From assembly GCF_000002875.2 (NCBI RefSeq), contig NC_009401.2, positions 261,843-325,842 of the forward strand: DNA of 64,000 nucleotides, in the 5' to 3' direction. Each line of letters opens with the position of its first letter. Within the stretch, counting starts at the first letter, position 1. A program made the position numbers and the translations under genes. Positions 10,807-22,800 of this stretch are shown in pieces. The notes beneath the pieces are model-generated. The model ran no database searches. It was not told the origin of the DNA and saw nothing but the letters and a program-made list of their open reading frames with translations. The DNA comes from Leishmania infantum JPCM5. Lineage: Eukaryota > Euglenozoa > Kinetoplastea > Trypanosomatida > Trypanosomatidae.

Positions 10807-11454
10807 CTCTGTGCATGGACGGGGGCACGATGAGGAGCAGGGAAGGACAGGAGAAGCCACGACGGTTGCCAAGGTAGCCGGCGCACGGGAGGTGCGAACG
10901 CTCTGCGGCAGCGAATATCGCGGCGTGTGTGCGTGTGCCACATATGCGTGTGAGTGCGTGCGTTTCCTGGGCGAAGCGCACGCACAGACGCGACACTAAA
11001 ACAAAAGAGGGCACACGGGTGATCGCGGCTTTCATTCTTGGCGCTGTGCGTGAACAACCCGACACGACAGAGGGTGCCTTGGCCTAAAGCTGGGATGCCC
11101 GCGCATGCAGTCTGACCGCCTTCCTCTCTCCCACCTCGACGCCCCGTCCGCTCCGCTTGTCAGCGATAGAGCCGGGGTCGGCTCGCTTTCCATTTTCTTG
11201 CCTTGGCCATGCGGCCTCCCACCCACCCCAACGGCCCTGCTATAGCGCATGGCCGGCTTGCAGCAGTGGTGGCGCTCCTGCACATGTCACAGCGCGTGCG
11301 CTGGCAAGGCGAAGGGCACACGCACAGACACAAGAGCCGTTCATCACTGCTGACATATATCGCCTCAGTCATGGTCGGCCGTGATCGCTCCGCCTTGGCA
11401 CCACCATCGCTTCAGCCAAGCACACACACACACACCTCCGCGTGTATTTAGATG
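10807..11454. other. Intergenic region
   Basis: Between the pseudo-kinesin-like gene and the ALPH gene. CA-rich and mixed sequence with no supported gene. Confidence 0.55.
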
Positions 11455-14400
11455 TCATTCCGAGCCGGCGGCGGTAGAGGAAAAGAGTATCGCAGAGAGG
11501 TACGCCCTCTCGCGCTCGGCAGCGTCGCGAGCCTCGCGCTGCACGGCCTGCGTCGCAGATCGAAGCTGCCCCATAGACTGACAGAGAGAAGAGGGCGAGG
11601 AGGAATGCACAGCTCTGATGTCTTCGTCCCTGCGAACGGCCACCTCATCGCCTCCGTTGAGTTGTCTACGCTCGATCGCCGCTACGTGGCACTGGCTACA
11701 TGGTGCGGTACTCGATGTGTTGTGAGCAGCGCCACACAGGCGCACGGCCTCCGCCTCAAGCTGCGTGGCAGCCCTCTCCAGAGCCTCCAGTGCAGCGCTG
11801 GGGTACACTTCAAGCTCGCCAGCGCTGGTAGCGTGGCACTGCGATGGTGGCGGGTGTGATGCTGCACACACCAGTGCGCCACCGCCAATTTTCATCGTTC
11901 CAGTGCCGACGTGATGGTGCAGCACTTCACCACCGCACGTGCCTTCGTCGATTCCGCGTGCACTGCGGTGCGTTGTCGAAGGCGGTGTCGTTGCCGCCTC
12001 TACATGCCGCTCGTGCTGCGATCGCGATGGCGGCGGTCGACGTTGCCGTCGTTCGCGGCTTTCTACGTCGCTGGCTCGGTCGCCGGCGCGCGCCGCCACC
12101 TCCGGAGCATTACCGGCAAGGGAGAAAGACGCTGAAGCGGAATGGCGTGAGGCGTCACGGCGGAAGGGCGAGTCGGGGCCTCTGCTCGAGACGGTGCTTG
12201 ACGCACCAACATGAATTTCGAACAAAGACGCTGGAGCCGCCACTGACGTCGATGATGCCGCCGCAGTGCCAACGTGGGGATGAGTTCTAGCGGACGGGGC
12301 ACAGGCGTCCCCGCCCTGCACGGCGCGCGAGAGGAGCACCGCTAGCTGAGTTGAGACAGCGCCGAATGAGTCGGTGCCGGCACGATCACCTGCACTGTTT
12401 CTTCCACGCGTGGCTAGCCGCTGTGCGTTCATGCGGTCCCACAGTGTTGTAGGTTCTGCTACGTCGTCGCACCGGCGTTGTAAGCCGCGAGATGCCGAAG
12501 ATGATGGAAGCGACGAGGCGACGTCGCTGGCGATGGGACTCACTGGCGCAGCAGTCAGCAAGGAGCGCTCCGCATCCACGCCATCAAGCGTACAATATAG
12601 AGAGTGGGAGCCCAGCGCAGCCACTGGAGAAGGAGGTGCAGCAAAGCAGCTAGGTGGCGAGTCTGTGGGCGGACGAGATGCAGCACTTGCGTGTGCACCA
12701 TTCCAAGCCCGATCTCTCGCCGGGGCAGGAAGGCCGTGAAGATACGGCGAAGCGGCCGCACCGCTGCGCTGGCGGCGCAACCCAGCCAGCTCTGCCTCCA
12801 GCTCCATCACGCGGTCCTGTAACACGGACTTGGCCGCCTGCTCCTGCGCCAACTGCGCGTGCCAGCGATCTCCCTGCTGCTGCGCTGCTGCGTAGGCGCG
12901 AGTACAGCGCTGAAGAAGGCGCCGCAGAAGCGCCTCGGCCTCGCGCATGTGCGGGGCTGCCGGGTCCTCTCTCGGCCCAGACAAGACACTCCCCACCGTC
13001 GCGGAGACCCTCGACGCCACTGCAGGAGGGGAGGAAGACAGCTCCAGCGCCGACTCGCCATCCCCTTCGCTTGCAATCAGCGGCGCGGCGTCCGCGTTTG
13101 TGCTTCTCGTGTCAAGTATGGACGCCTCGCGCGCACGACGGCGCCAATCCACGAGTTGTCGCTCCAGCCATGTCACCTTCTCCTCCGATCTCACGAGCTG
13201 CTCGAAGATGAGGGTGCTGGTGGACGCGAAGGTCGCGCTGTGGGACGCGGCAAGGTCAGGGTTGCCGCCAGTGAGCGCACTACGAAGAAGAGCACCAACA
13301 TCGGCTCTGCGGTCTCGTGCACCAGCCAACGTCGAAGCTCCGCTGGAGCCCGGCATAGCGTCCACGGTGCCAAAATTGGCGGCTAGATGCCGCTGGAGCG
13401 TCGCCACCTCCTGTATATCGCGAGTGTGACGCTCTGCTAGGGCAGACAGCTGATCAAGCGTCGCGGCCTCATGCGCGCGCCACGCCTGCACGTCGGTGCG
13501 CATTTGGCCGCACAGCCGCACAAACTCGTCACAGTAAGGCCCCAGAAAGGCGGCGAGGGCCCCATCCGGAGGCGGCAAGGAAGGCGCTGGCGTGTGCGTC
13601 GGGCCCTCACAGGCGTGAGGTGCAGCGTCACAGGCGGCGGAAGCTACGACCTCCGCCGCACACGACCCTTCCCCTTGAGAGGCGATAGTTGTGTCGTAGA
13701 GGAGTGCTTGGGGAGGGCACAGAGACGCAGCGGTGGTGTCGACGTCTGCCATCGAGTCATGTACCGCAGACTCGACGCCGATGTGTGATGGCGCTGACGG
13801 CAGGGGCGCTCGCTGTCCTTCGAGCGAGCTTGGCTCACGCCTATGTGCCCCGGCACCTGGGCGTCGACCGGTTCGAAGCACAGAAGGTGGAGAGCCGGAA
13901 TTCCCCACTTGTGGTGTGTGCTGCGGTAGAGGGGTCTGCTGCTTGTGATGCCCCTTATGTGCCATGACGCCCCTTGTGTCAAAGAGTGAGGGCTCTTCAT
14001 CCTGCCTCACAGCCTCCATGGCCGCAGTCGCCTCCGCTTTCTCGCCCACATCGAAAGACTCGGACTCGAAGAGAGCGTGGAAGCGCTGCAGCCGTGCCTC
14101 CTCAGCGTGTGTCGCAGCCGTGGCGCACGTGTCAGCCACGCTGGCTGGCGCAGTCGCAGGAGGGGCTGTAGAAAGCGCTGCCTCGTCTGTGCTCCTCACT
14201 GCTCCCACGGCGCGTGTATCAGCGTGAGCCTGATGGTGAACGCGCTGTAGGACGTCCACGAGCTTTGTGGATCGCACATCCGCCTCCACCCGTGGCCGAA
14301 GGCTAAAGCCGGGAGAGTCTTCCGCGTCCCCAGTCACATTGATGCTGAGCGGCGCTGTCACCGCCGCGTGGGTGCCGACTGCCACAGTGTTCATAGACAT

Positions 14401-16764
14401 ACGCCTCATCGGAGCGGCACCGACGCACAGTGCGGCGCCGCACTCGCTGGCCGCCGCAACACGGGAGCTGTCGGCCGCCACACTGGTGGGCAGTGATGCT
14501 TGCATCGGAGGAGCTCGTAGAACGCGCGCAGCTTCCTGCCTCGCACTGCACCCTTCCTCATCGTTGCTAGCCGGCAACTGCGAAGCCATCAACGACGCCG
14601 ATGGCGATCGCGCTGTAGCAAAGGGAGGTGAAGCAGTGCCACCTTCATCGGCTGCGCCATAGCGCTCTGCCACAAAATCCCTCAACAGCACCGCGTACTC
14701 GTGCAGCACTCGCCTCGCTGCATCTTCGTTATCGAGACCGCGCACACGGGGCAGCCCCTGGTGGTGTTGTTGCCCTTCCTGCTGATGCTCTCGCCCAAGT
14801 GCAGCCCAGCCAGCCGCAGCAGCCAGCACCTCGCTGTTGACGTCATCTACTGTCGCCTCCGCTACCACAGCGCAGATCGGCACGACCAGGGAGCACGATG
14901 ATACCGCACTAGACGCGATCTGGAGGGAAGTGCTGGTGTCATGGCGCAGAACAGGAATCAAGCTGTCAACGGGCCCTCTAGACAAGGGCAAAGCGAAGGT
15001 GCTCAGGGTAGCGCCGACCTCGGCGAGGCAGGTGTGCGTGAGGGCAGCGAGGCTGTATCGGCTGCTCCACGGCAGTCGCGGTGTGGGCAACTGCGCGGGA
15101 GCGGCGCGTCTTTCGGCTGCCGGGGCCGTCGTTGTGCGGCCCACTGCAGATCTGCCTCCCTGACCCTCTGCACTCTTTGGAGAAGAGGTCTTCAGTGGAC
15201 GGTAGCCGCAGGACACGCTGGGGCCGGCCACGTCCCACAGCTTCCAGATACCAACTGGCGCCGGCACTTCTGGCGCCGCTGAGAGCAGGGCGGCAGGACC
15301 GGATGAGCCACGCTTGTGACCGGCCTCGTCACTGAAATTATCCATAGCGCGCTGCGTCGTCCACGGCGGCTGCTGCTGCACCTCCTGGTGCTGCAGGGGC
15401 CTGAGGGGCTCGCAGGAAACGATGAGGGTCACACACACGTGGCACATCCTCTCCTCCAGCGGCTCGCATGCCGGCTGCAAGAACGCGAAGGCGGTTGGCG
15501 ACGAGGACAACGCATTCGCCTCTGGATGCCCCGCCTCGCCTGTCAGAAGGTGAGTGTGCCGCCAGCCGGCCGAGCACGACAGAGCCGCGTAGAGCACCGC
15601 CATGGCGTCGTGAATAGACTCCACACGCACATAGCAGGCTGCCGGTATGTCAGACGGGTGATCGACAGAGTCGTCCAGCCCCTCCACCTCGTCGATCTCG
15701 GTGCGCAGCACGGTACCAGAGAGCAGGTCCACCGTCGATCGCGGTCGCTGCAGCACAGAAGGATGGCGGAGCGGGGCCGCGTCGCGCACCTCCGTCACAC
15801 TCATCGCTGCTACAACGCGGGTGTCAGCAGGCGCGTTGGCCGGCGCGAAAAGACGGTTCAACACGGCGGCGAACAATCCGCTCAAAGCCTGGGATGACTG
15901 CGATACCGTCGTTGGCGCCGCTCGCTGCCTCGATGGCCACCCCAGCGTGCCGCCAAAGAGAAAAGAGGAGTTGGCCGCGCCCTGCGGCCCCATGGTGAAA
16001 GTCAGCACTTCACGGTTCTCTCCTGTGGCTGCTGCGGTTGTTGCCGAGGCACTGCGAATCCTGTGGCTGCCTACGCCTCCGTGCCGCTGCAGAGCGTGCC
16101 CCTGCAAGAGCTCCTCGGCGATCACTTCCGCCAGCCTCGCTGTGAGGCACGAGTCTGTGTAGGTGAGACAAGCTGAGTCAGGCCCGTCGGCGTGATGTTG
16201 CGGCCGTACCGGACGTTTCTGCGCATAGTCGCTGGCGGCAGCGGCTGCGTCGGCACCAAGCCCCTCGACAGCAATGAACGGCGTCTGCACAACCACCTCC
16301 ATCGTGGCTGGTCGCGCCGACGCGGAGTGCGAAGAGGGGAAGGCTGCAGAGCGATCGCTATCGCGCATGCCCAAGCCGACGACCTTGCCAGCCTCCCCAG
16401 CGTGCGCTACTTCACCTCCGCGAGAGTGCTGGTGTCGACTCCGGCGCAGCACGTTTGATGCTGACAGTGATGAAGCCGATGGCAGGTAGCGCTGGCGCAG
16501 CACGCACAGTCGTGATGTCACCTCACTTGAAGTCGAACCTGGAGCATTCGCAGACGGATCGATATGCGTGTGTGCGCCACCGGTGGCGGGGCCGGTTGCG
16601 ATGACACCCAAATTGGCCGCCGCCAGCCCAGTTTCCTCTGCAGGCGCGTCCCTTCTCTGCTCATCCTCCATCCGCCATGACCGAGCCTCTCGCCAGCGCA
16701 GGGCCACGCACACACGCGGCAGGGGGGCCATGGGGACGCGGTCGCATCGGTTGCGCTCCATCAA
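11455..16764 (-). CDS. Kinesin-like protein with degenerate motor domain and coiled coil
   Basis: A 1769-aa protein. Its first ~655 residues can be laid over a kinesin motor in order: strand RVCVALRWRE (17-26); NSSFLFGGTLGWPS (265-278) at the P-loop position; VVAAMSVTEVRDA (317-329) like the 'EIYNE' strand; TVDLLSG (344-350); CYVRVESIHDAMAVLYAAL (377-395); CHVCVTLIVSCEPL (441-454); GIWKLWDVAGPS (505-516) at switch II; and LAEVGATLSTFAL followed by DSLIPVLRHD and CSLVVPICAVVAEATVDDV like the end of a motor core. The GxxxxGK[ST] Walker A and the SSRSH switch I are not preserved, so ATP turnover is doubtful. Long Ala/Ser/Thr-rich insertions separate the blocks. The rest is disordered, with a helical coiled-coil segment around 1270-1330. 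The motor reading is inference; the reading frame itself is solid. The start could also be the Met at residue 12. Confidence 0.75.
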   Translation of the reverse strand: MMERNRCDRVPMAPLPRVCVALRWREARSWRMEDEQRRDAPAEETGLAAANLGVIATGPATGGAHTHIDPSANAPGSTSSEVTSRLCVLRQRYLPSASSLSASNVLRRSRHQHSRGGEVAHAGEAGKVVGLGMRDSDRSAAFPSSHSASARPATMEVVVQTPFIAVEGLGADAAAAASDYAQKRPVRPQHHADGPDSACLTYTDSCLTARLAEVIAEELLQGHALQRHGGVGSHRIRSASATTAAATGENREVLTFTMGPQGAANSSFLFGGTLGWPSRQRAAPTTVSQSSQALSGLFAAVLNRLFAPANAPADTRVVAAMSVTEVRDAAPLRHPSVLQRPRSTVDLLSGTVLRTEIDEVEGLDDSVDHPSDIPAACYVRVESIHDAMAVLYAALSCSAGWRHTHLLTGEAGHPEANALSSSPTAFAFLQPACEPLEERMCHVCVTLIVSCEPLRPLQHQEVQQQPPWTTQRAMDNFSDEAGHKRGSSGPAALLSAAPEVPAPVGIWKLWDVAGPSVSCGYRPLKTSSPKSAEGQGGRSAVGRTTTAPAAERRAAPAQLPTPRLPWSSRYSLAALTHTCLAEVGATLSTFALPLSRGPVDSLIPVLRHDTSTSLQIASSAVSSCSLVVPICAVVAEATVDDVNSEVLAAAAGWAALGREHQQEGQQHHQGLPRVRGLDNEDAARRVLHEYAVLLRDFVAERYGAADEGGTASPPFATARSPSASLMASQLPASNDEEGCSARQEAARVLRAPPMQASLPTSVAADSSRVAAASECGAALCVGAAPMRRMSMNTVAVGTHAAVTAPLSINVTGDAEDSPGFSLRPRVEADVRSTKLVDVLQRVHHQAHADTRAVGAVRSTDEAALSTAPPATAPASVADTCATAATHAEEARLQRFHALFESESFDVGEKAEATAAMEAVRQDEEPSLFDTRGVMAHKGHHKQQTPLPQHTPQVGNSGSPPSVLRTGRRPGAGAHRREPSSLEGQRAPLPSAPSHIGVESAVHDSMADVDTTAASLCPPQALLYDTTIASQGEGSCAAEVVASAACDAAPHACEGPTHTPAPSLPPPDGALAAFLGPYCDEFVRLCGQMRTDVQAWRAHEAATLDQLSALAERHTRDIQEVATLQRHLAANFGTVDAMPGSSGASTLAGARDRRADVGALLRSALTGGNPDLAASHSATFASTSTLIFEQLVRSEEKVTWLERQLVDWRRRAREASILDTRSTNADAAPLIASEGDGESALELSSSPPAVASRVSATVGSVLSGPREDPAAPHMREAEALLRRLLQRCTRAYAAAQQQGDRWHAQLAQEQAAKSVLQDRVMELEAELAGLRRQRSGAAASPYLHGLPAPARDRAWNGAHASAASRPPTDSPPSCFAAPPSPVAALGSHSLYCTLDGVDAERSLLTAAPVSPIASDVASSLPSSSASRGLQRRCDDVAEPTTLWDRMNAQRLATRGRNSAGDRAGTDSFGAVSTQLAVLLSRAVQGGDACAPSARTHPHVGTAAASSTSVAAPASLFEIHVGASSTVSSRGPDSPFRRDASRHSASASFSLAGNAPEVAARAGDRASDVESRERRQRRPPPSRSQHERHVEAATTPPSTTHRSARGIDEGTCGGEVLHHHVGTGTMKIGGGALVCAASHPPPSQCHATSAGELEVYPSAALEALERAATQLEAEAVRLCGAAHNTSSTAPCSQCHVAAIERRQLNGGDEVAVRRDEDIRAVHSSSPSSLCQSMGQLRSATQAVQREARDAAERERAYLSAILFSSTAAGSE

Positions 16765-18100
16765 AGTGGGGTTTTGTACAGGAGGTGAGTGAGTGAGTCG
16801 CGGCGCAGCAGCGTATCGGTGTTCGTTTCTATCAGATCAATCAGCATGCATCGCCTCAACGTGCGTGTGTGCGCGTGTGTGTCTGAAGTGTGCGGCGGAA
16901 GCCTCTCTCGCTCTGTCCCCCCCCCGCGCGCGCTTTGTGAAGACGGAGGAAAACGGTGAAGGCCAGCCAGTACAGCGAGAGAAAAGAGCAGATGGCGAGT
17001 GTGTGTGCTGCTGCTGCTGTTGGAATAACGCTGCGATGTAGGGCGCCCTGCTTGACAACGCGCGGTGGCCCGTACTGGGAGCAGCTGTTCCCACGCATGC
17101 ACACAAGCACACTCCCCCTTCCCTTAAGCGGTGGAGAGTCAAGACACCCGAGACCCCTGCAGGAAAAGGCGAGGCGACTCCCGAAGGGGCCGCTGTTTCT
17201 GCGCCAGCGATGCGGAAGAAGACAAGGAGCAAAGAGAAGTGCGGGGCGAGGACAACGGCCACCGCCCGGAGACGTGTCTCTTCCGCCTCTCCGGCCCCTG
17301 TGCCTTCGCTTCCCGTTCTCGTTGTGCTGGTGCTGATGGCTGTCGCTCGATTCTTTTCGTTCGTTACTCGGTGGAAGAGAGGAGAGGCGGCGCACACTGC
17401 AGCCGCGTGGTGCCGCGTCCGCAGAGCACGAGAGGCACGGGCAAAAAAAAAGAAAAAAGGGACCGAGTAAGATGTAAAGCACCACGCGGGGAGAGGGAGA
17501 AGACGTATAAGAGAGGCAACGGAGGAGAAGGAGGGAGGGAGAGGTTCCGCACAACGCACAACGCACCAGGCAGCCACACACACACACACACACACACCAC
17601 TCCCAACCCCACCCTTCTCTCTCGCTCTCTTCTCTGACACACACATACACGTGTGTGTTCGTGAGACCCCGATGGTGATGGCGAGGCGATTGTTCACAGG
17701 CACGCACAGCCTGTGATACGCAGGCAAGCAGCTGCGCACGCACGCGGAAACCGCACAGCGAGAGAGGGGAAGGCGGACTACATAAACTTTTTTCCTTTCG
17801 GCCATTCTACCAGGATCAGGTCAAACGAAGATGCGCACGCACACAACCGTAGCTCATCAGCCTCTCTCTCTCGCTGCCGCTGAATCCGGCCATGTGTCTA
17901 ACGAACGCTTCGTGTCCTTGCTCGCCCTCTTCTTGGCACACATGCTGCGTGATTAGCACGAGACAGACGCTCGGGTGGACTGCATGCCTTGATCCAAGCG
18001 GGCCGCGTCCAAGGGTCTGCTCGGGGGCGGTGGTGGTGGCGTCTGTGGCTTGGGTATTAGGGGGTGATGTAGGCGCATGCTGGATGAGCTCAAGGGGGAA
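16765..18100. other. Intergenic region with CA repeat
   Basis: Purine- and CA-rich intergenic DNA, including a (CA)n run at 17575-17598 and an A-rich purine patch near 17440-17465. Long open frames on the minus strand here (up to ~320 codons) translate to Ser/Leu/Cys/Val-rich low-complexity sequence and are rejected as genes. Confidence 0.55.
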
Positions 18101-19230
18101 GCTGGCCAGCCTCAGGTCAGGGTTCTCTGAAACCCTCTAATCTTCCTGAGCCGCTTCAAGCCGCAGCGTCCCATAGTACGACGTGAATGCTCTTCATATG
18201 GGAAGCTGGAGGACTCGATGGTGTTCTCGGCATGCTTCTGGCACCCGTGCCCCATCAGCCCATCCCGGTCGGGATGTAGGAGACGCCGCATGTGTTTGCA
18301 CACATGCATTGTGGGGTTCATTGTTATAGATCTCCTCGTGCCGTTCTCGTCTATCATTCGTGCTCCTTCTGGCCTCTGGATGCCTTGCTCGTATTCGATA
18401 CGCCATGCCAGCGGTGCTTGACAGTGCGTGCGCACAGTGCTCGCACCATTGGACCCTGGGGCCTGCTCCAGAACGATGTTGTTGTCTGGAGGAGTGGGAG
18501 CCTGGACGGCTTGCACGCATGCGCCGCGACAGTTGGGACGCTGCTATGAGTCTGTGGCGGAACGGGGGCATTTCGCCCTCTCCTGAATCCGCAGGCCTCT
18601 GACGGGAGCGGGGTGCGTCCAGCGACGGGGGGCCCGCGCGCCAGCGTGGGCCAGCGCACAAAGAGCTCATAGCCTGTCGTCCTGAAGGGTGGTCCGGGGC
18701 CGCCATGCACACGCGACAGTGGAAGCCCGTGCGGCGCGGGTGAGACGCGCTTCATCAGGCCATCGCGTGCACGATCGCATAGCGTGAAGCCAGGTGCGCC
18801 TTGAGCGTCGCGTAGTTCGCCAATCGCGCGTGGCATGCGGGGCACAATGCCGGGTCAGGCGCCTTCGCAGCAAAGCACAGGCGGGGGTGGGGGTGGGGGT
18901 AACCCCCCCAAAGGCCAGCGGAGCAGCGGGCAGCACATCATCCGCACCCCGCCTAGTCGCTGCCAGCCGCCCGCCGCTGCAGGGATCCAAAGTGCGGGCA
19001 GGTGCCGGTGCGGAGCTGGGGGAGGAGGGTCTCCCTGTCGCCTCGCCAGCTCAGCATCCTTGTTTTTCCGGTGTGGGACAGCCGCCGCCAAGGAGCTCTT
19101 GTAGCTGCGTGCCGCAGCGTGTAGCTCTATTTCGAGGGGTGTTGACCTGGCGTCTGAAACCGATGACCGGGTCTGTCATCCATGCAGTTGGCGTCGGCTC
19201 CTCTGGCTTAGCCGATTTCTCCAAGCATCT
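18101..19230 (-). pseudogene. Candidate degenerate ingi/L1Tc-related element (DIRE-like)
   Basis: This stretch is G+C-rich and not low-complexity, unlike the intergenic DNA on both sides. On the minus strand, codons from 18844 down to a TGA at 18755-18757 read CPACHARLANYATLKAH and then a second His nine residues later, which fits a CCHH finger (C-x2-C-x12-H-x8-H). The frame is reached only through a GGGGGT simple repeat around 18881-18903, and further Cys/His-rich fragments occur in other frames at 18250-18450. C-terminal CCHH fingers are a known feature of L1Tc/ingi ORFs, and broken relatives (DIREs) are common in Leishmania. No reverse transcriptase motif was identified, so the assignment is tentative; a dead host gene is the alternative. 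Confidence 0.35.
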
Positions 19231-19827
19231 CAACTTCGTTCTTGTGTTTCAGCTCCCCCCTCCCAATGACCAAAAAAAAAGATAAAAGGAGAGGTGCACG
19301 CGGCGAGCTAGCAGCGCCGGCACTGGCGCCCCCCGCCACACACACACACACATACACACACAAAATGCGCTGTCAGATGTCACCTGCTACGTGTGTAGGA
19401 CACGACGCCAACACGGTAAGTCAATGCATATAAAGCCCCGCAGCGCCTGCGCTGCGGACACGTCAGCGGTCCGCCGAACAAGTAATAGAGAATGGAAATA
19501 AAGGCGGTAAGGAGAGGCGCAGCACACAAATGAAAGCCCAACCTGTCCGTGACGCTGCACCTCCCGCCTCCGCTTCAGCGCGTGAGCTGTTGGTGTGGCC
19601 CTCCGTGTCTGTCTCTGTTTCGCAGGACCACGACACGGTGCCACATATATAAGTCAGCGATAGACAGTGAGAGATCAAAGGTCTGTGGCGCATGAAGCGG
19701 TGGAAGGGGTGACCGCCATGTCATGCATGGCAGCCCCTCCTCAACAGAAGGAAGCCGCAGGACATGAAAGCTCGGCTCCTCACAGAGGTGCGTGCTTGCG
19801 CGTAGCTGCCGGTACCCCGCCGCCTGC
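19231..19827. other. Intergenic / 3' UTR of the Ca2+-ATPase gene
   Basis: Mixed sequence with a short CA run near 19337-19361, directly downstream of the Ca2+-ATPase stop codon. No gene is supported. Confidence 0.5.
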
Positions 19828-22800
19828 TCAGCTGCTTCGATTCCTTGCTGCCTTCTGTTCCTGAGCATTCTCACGAAAGGCCTTCAGCACCCGTAGTTGC
19901 ATCCGCACTTTTCCCACGGTGTCCCGAAGCGTGGGGCAGACGTGCTGCTTCAGCGCCAGCTGCAGTGCCGCCTCCTCCTCCGTGTCCACCACTGGCAGCG
20001 GGGGCGGAATCTCCCTCTCGACAACGCCAATCCTGCGCAGCACAAAGCCGAGGAGAAGCGGCACAACGCCGAGGGCGAGGGACGTCACCCACGAGGCTAG
20101 CGGGAGAGGCACGCACTGCATGAGGGTGCCGCCGTACTGAACGCTGACGATTTGAATGACAAACATCGTCCCGACAACGGTGATGAACATCGGAGCATTG
20201 CCCAGGTTGTGCCAGAAGGCCACGGAGTCGTCGAGGATGCGGGCGTTGAACTCGTTGCTCAGCTGCATCAGAACAAAGACGTTGAAGATGAGGGTGTGCA
20301 ACTCCTCAGAGTCTCGCACAGCGAGTCCCAGAGTGTTGGCGCCGCCCAAGAGCAGGTACTGCTGGATGAGAATCTGGTAGAGGGACTGGCCGGCAATATT
20401 CAGCCACATACGGCGGGTGATGAGCGGGGCCGCCTTCGGCTTTGGCGGCCGCAGGAGCACCTCGTCCGACGGCGTCTCCGTCGCCAGCGCCAAGGCGGCC
20501 AGCGTATCCATGATTAGGTTCACCCACAGGAGCTGCACCGGCTTCAGCGGGGAATCGCCGTTGCGGTCCAGGAGCGCGCCAGTGAACGAGACCACGACGG
20601 CGGCCACGTTCACGGTCATTTGGAACTGAAGAAACTTGCAGATGTTGTCGTGCACGTTACGACCCCACTTCATTGCGGTCACGATGGTGCTGAAGTTGTC
20701 GTCCAGGATGACGACGTCAGAGGCGAGCTTTGCGACCTCGGTGCCGGAGTTCATGGAGAACCCGACGTTGGCGCCTTTCAGCGCCGGCGCGTCGTTGGTG
20801 CCGTCGCCGGTGACCGCCACCACCTCGCCGCGCTTCATCAAGGCTGAGACGAGGATGTGCTTGTCCATCGGGGATGCGCGGGAGATGACCTGCAGACGGG
20901 GCAGAATGGCATTCAGCTTTCGCGCGCTCTTCGCAAGTTCGCGGAACTGCGGCCCCTCCAGCGCCAGCCCCTGCTCCCCTTCCGCAGGCCCGAACCAGAC
21001 CTTGCCGTAGATGCCCACCTCCTTGGCAATGCTCACAGCTGTGGCTTTGTTGTCGCCAGTGATCATGCGCACAACTACGCCGGCCCGACGGCACTGCGCC
21101 ACAGCCCTAGGCACCTCGAGGCGCACCGGATCGCGAATTCCTACGATGCCCACCAACGTCAACCCCGCTAGCTGTGTATCATCTGCCAGAAAAGGCGACG
21201 ACGGCGCAGCGCCGCCCTCATCGCTGTTGCTGGAGTCCTGCGGTGTGGCGCTGTAGTCGGCCGACAGAGGATAGTCTGCGTAGGCGATGGCAAGCGTGCG
21301 TAGCTGACGACGCGCCATGGCCATGATGGCCTCCTCCAGCCGCACGCGCACTTCGTGGGAGAGACCAACGCGCTCGCCCTGCGCATCGTACGTGTGTGTG
21401 CACTCGGCCAGGATCAGTTCGCTCGCCCCCTTTACGTAGTATCGTACCAGCTTCTCCGGTCGCAGCACCAACGCCGTCGCCATCCGCTTGCGCGCCGAGG
21501 TGAAGGGGTAGATGCGGAGATCCTTAGTGAAAGTCGCTGCAGCGGCCACGACGTTGCTGCTCGTCCCCGCCAGCCCCGTAGGCCACGGCACCAGCGAGAA
21601 CGGAGACGACGGTGTACGCATCGCCTCCTCATTGAGCCTCGACAGCCGCTCGCTGCGCAGCTGCATCGGGTCTTCGCCCAGCGCATCCACAAAGTTCAGC
21701 AGCGCCTGCTCCGTTTTGCTGCCAGTGAGCCTCACCGTCGCCTGCTTCGCTTCGAGCGACTCCACCCGGACCCAGGTAGCCTTGGTGTTCATGGCGATGC
21801 ACTCCATGAGAAGCCGGCGCACACCAGCGGCCTGCGCGCCGCCGAGAGCCGCAGACACGTCCATGGGCGTGGACGTCTGCAGCAGCGGTGACGGTGAGGC
21901 CAGTGTACCGCTGTTCACCTTCTCATCCTCTCCGGCGAAGGTGGACGGCTTGCGGGGCACCACATACGCAACACCGTACGCCGTCACTCCGTCAGTCACG
22001 GACATGTCGTTCTGGGTTATGGTGCCGGTCTTGTCGGTGCAGATTGTGGTCGCGCCACCCATGGTCTCACAGGCCGCTAGGTGCCGAACGAGGTTGTTCT
22101 CCTTGAACATCTGCTTCATGCTGTAGGCGAGTGCAATGGTGACGGAGAGCGGCAGCCCTTCCGGCACCGCCACGACCACGATCGTCACCGCCGTCATCAA
22201 GTTATCGAGGTACTTCTTGTAGCCGAACGGGTGCTTGCGGTAGACAACCGTGTCCAGAAGCTCCTTGCCACTGAGCAGCACCAACATGAGCCCGGCGGCG
22301 ACCATGCCCATGTAGCCGATGAGGTTCGCAAGCTCTTCAAGCTTGTGCTGCAGCGGTGTCTCCTCCTTCGCCTCCCGCACGTGCATTGCGATGTGTCCGG
22401 CAAAGGAGTGCACGCCAACCCCCATAACGAGGATCGTACCCTCGCCCTCCGTAACGTTCGAGCCTGAGCGGAGCACAAAGTCGCCGTGCGCCGACTTGGC
22501 CACATCGTCGTTCTCGCCTGTCGCGGCAGACTCGTCAACCTTCAGCGAGGTGCTCCGCAGGACGAGGCCATCTACCGTCAGCACGTCACCCGCAGCAACA
22601 TTGAGCAGGTCGCCGGAGAGCAGCTCCTTGTCCGTGATGTCCAGTGTGGTGCCGGAGCGGACCACCTGCACCTTCACCGGCGGTGTGGCCTTGCTCAGCT
22701 CCTTGAACTTCTGCTCCTTCTGGTAGTTGTTGATGCTGCTGACAAGAGTAACAATGGTGACGGAGAGCAGGATGGCGGTGCCCTCGATCCAACCGTGGGC

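Noticed and set aside
16837..17805. 322-codon open frame on the minus strand
   Set aside because: Same type of low-complexity translation, including Cys-Val repeats from a CA run; no domain.
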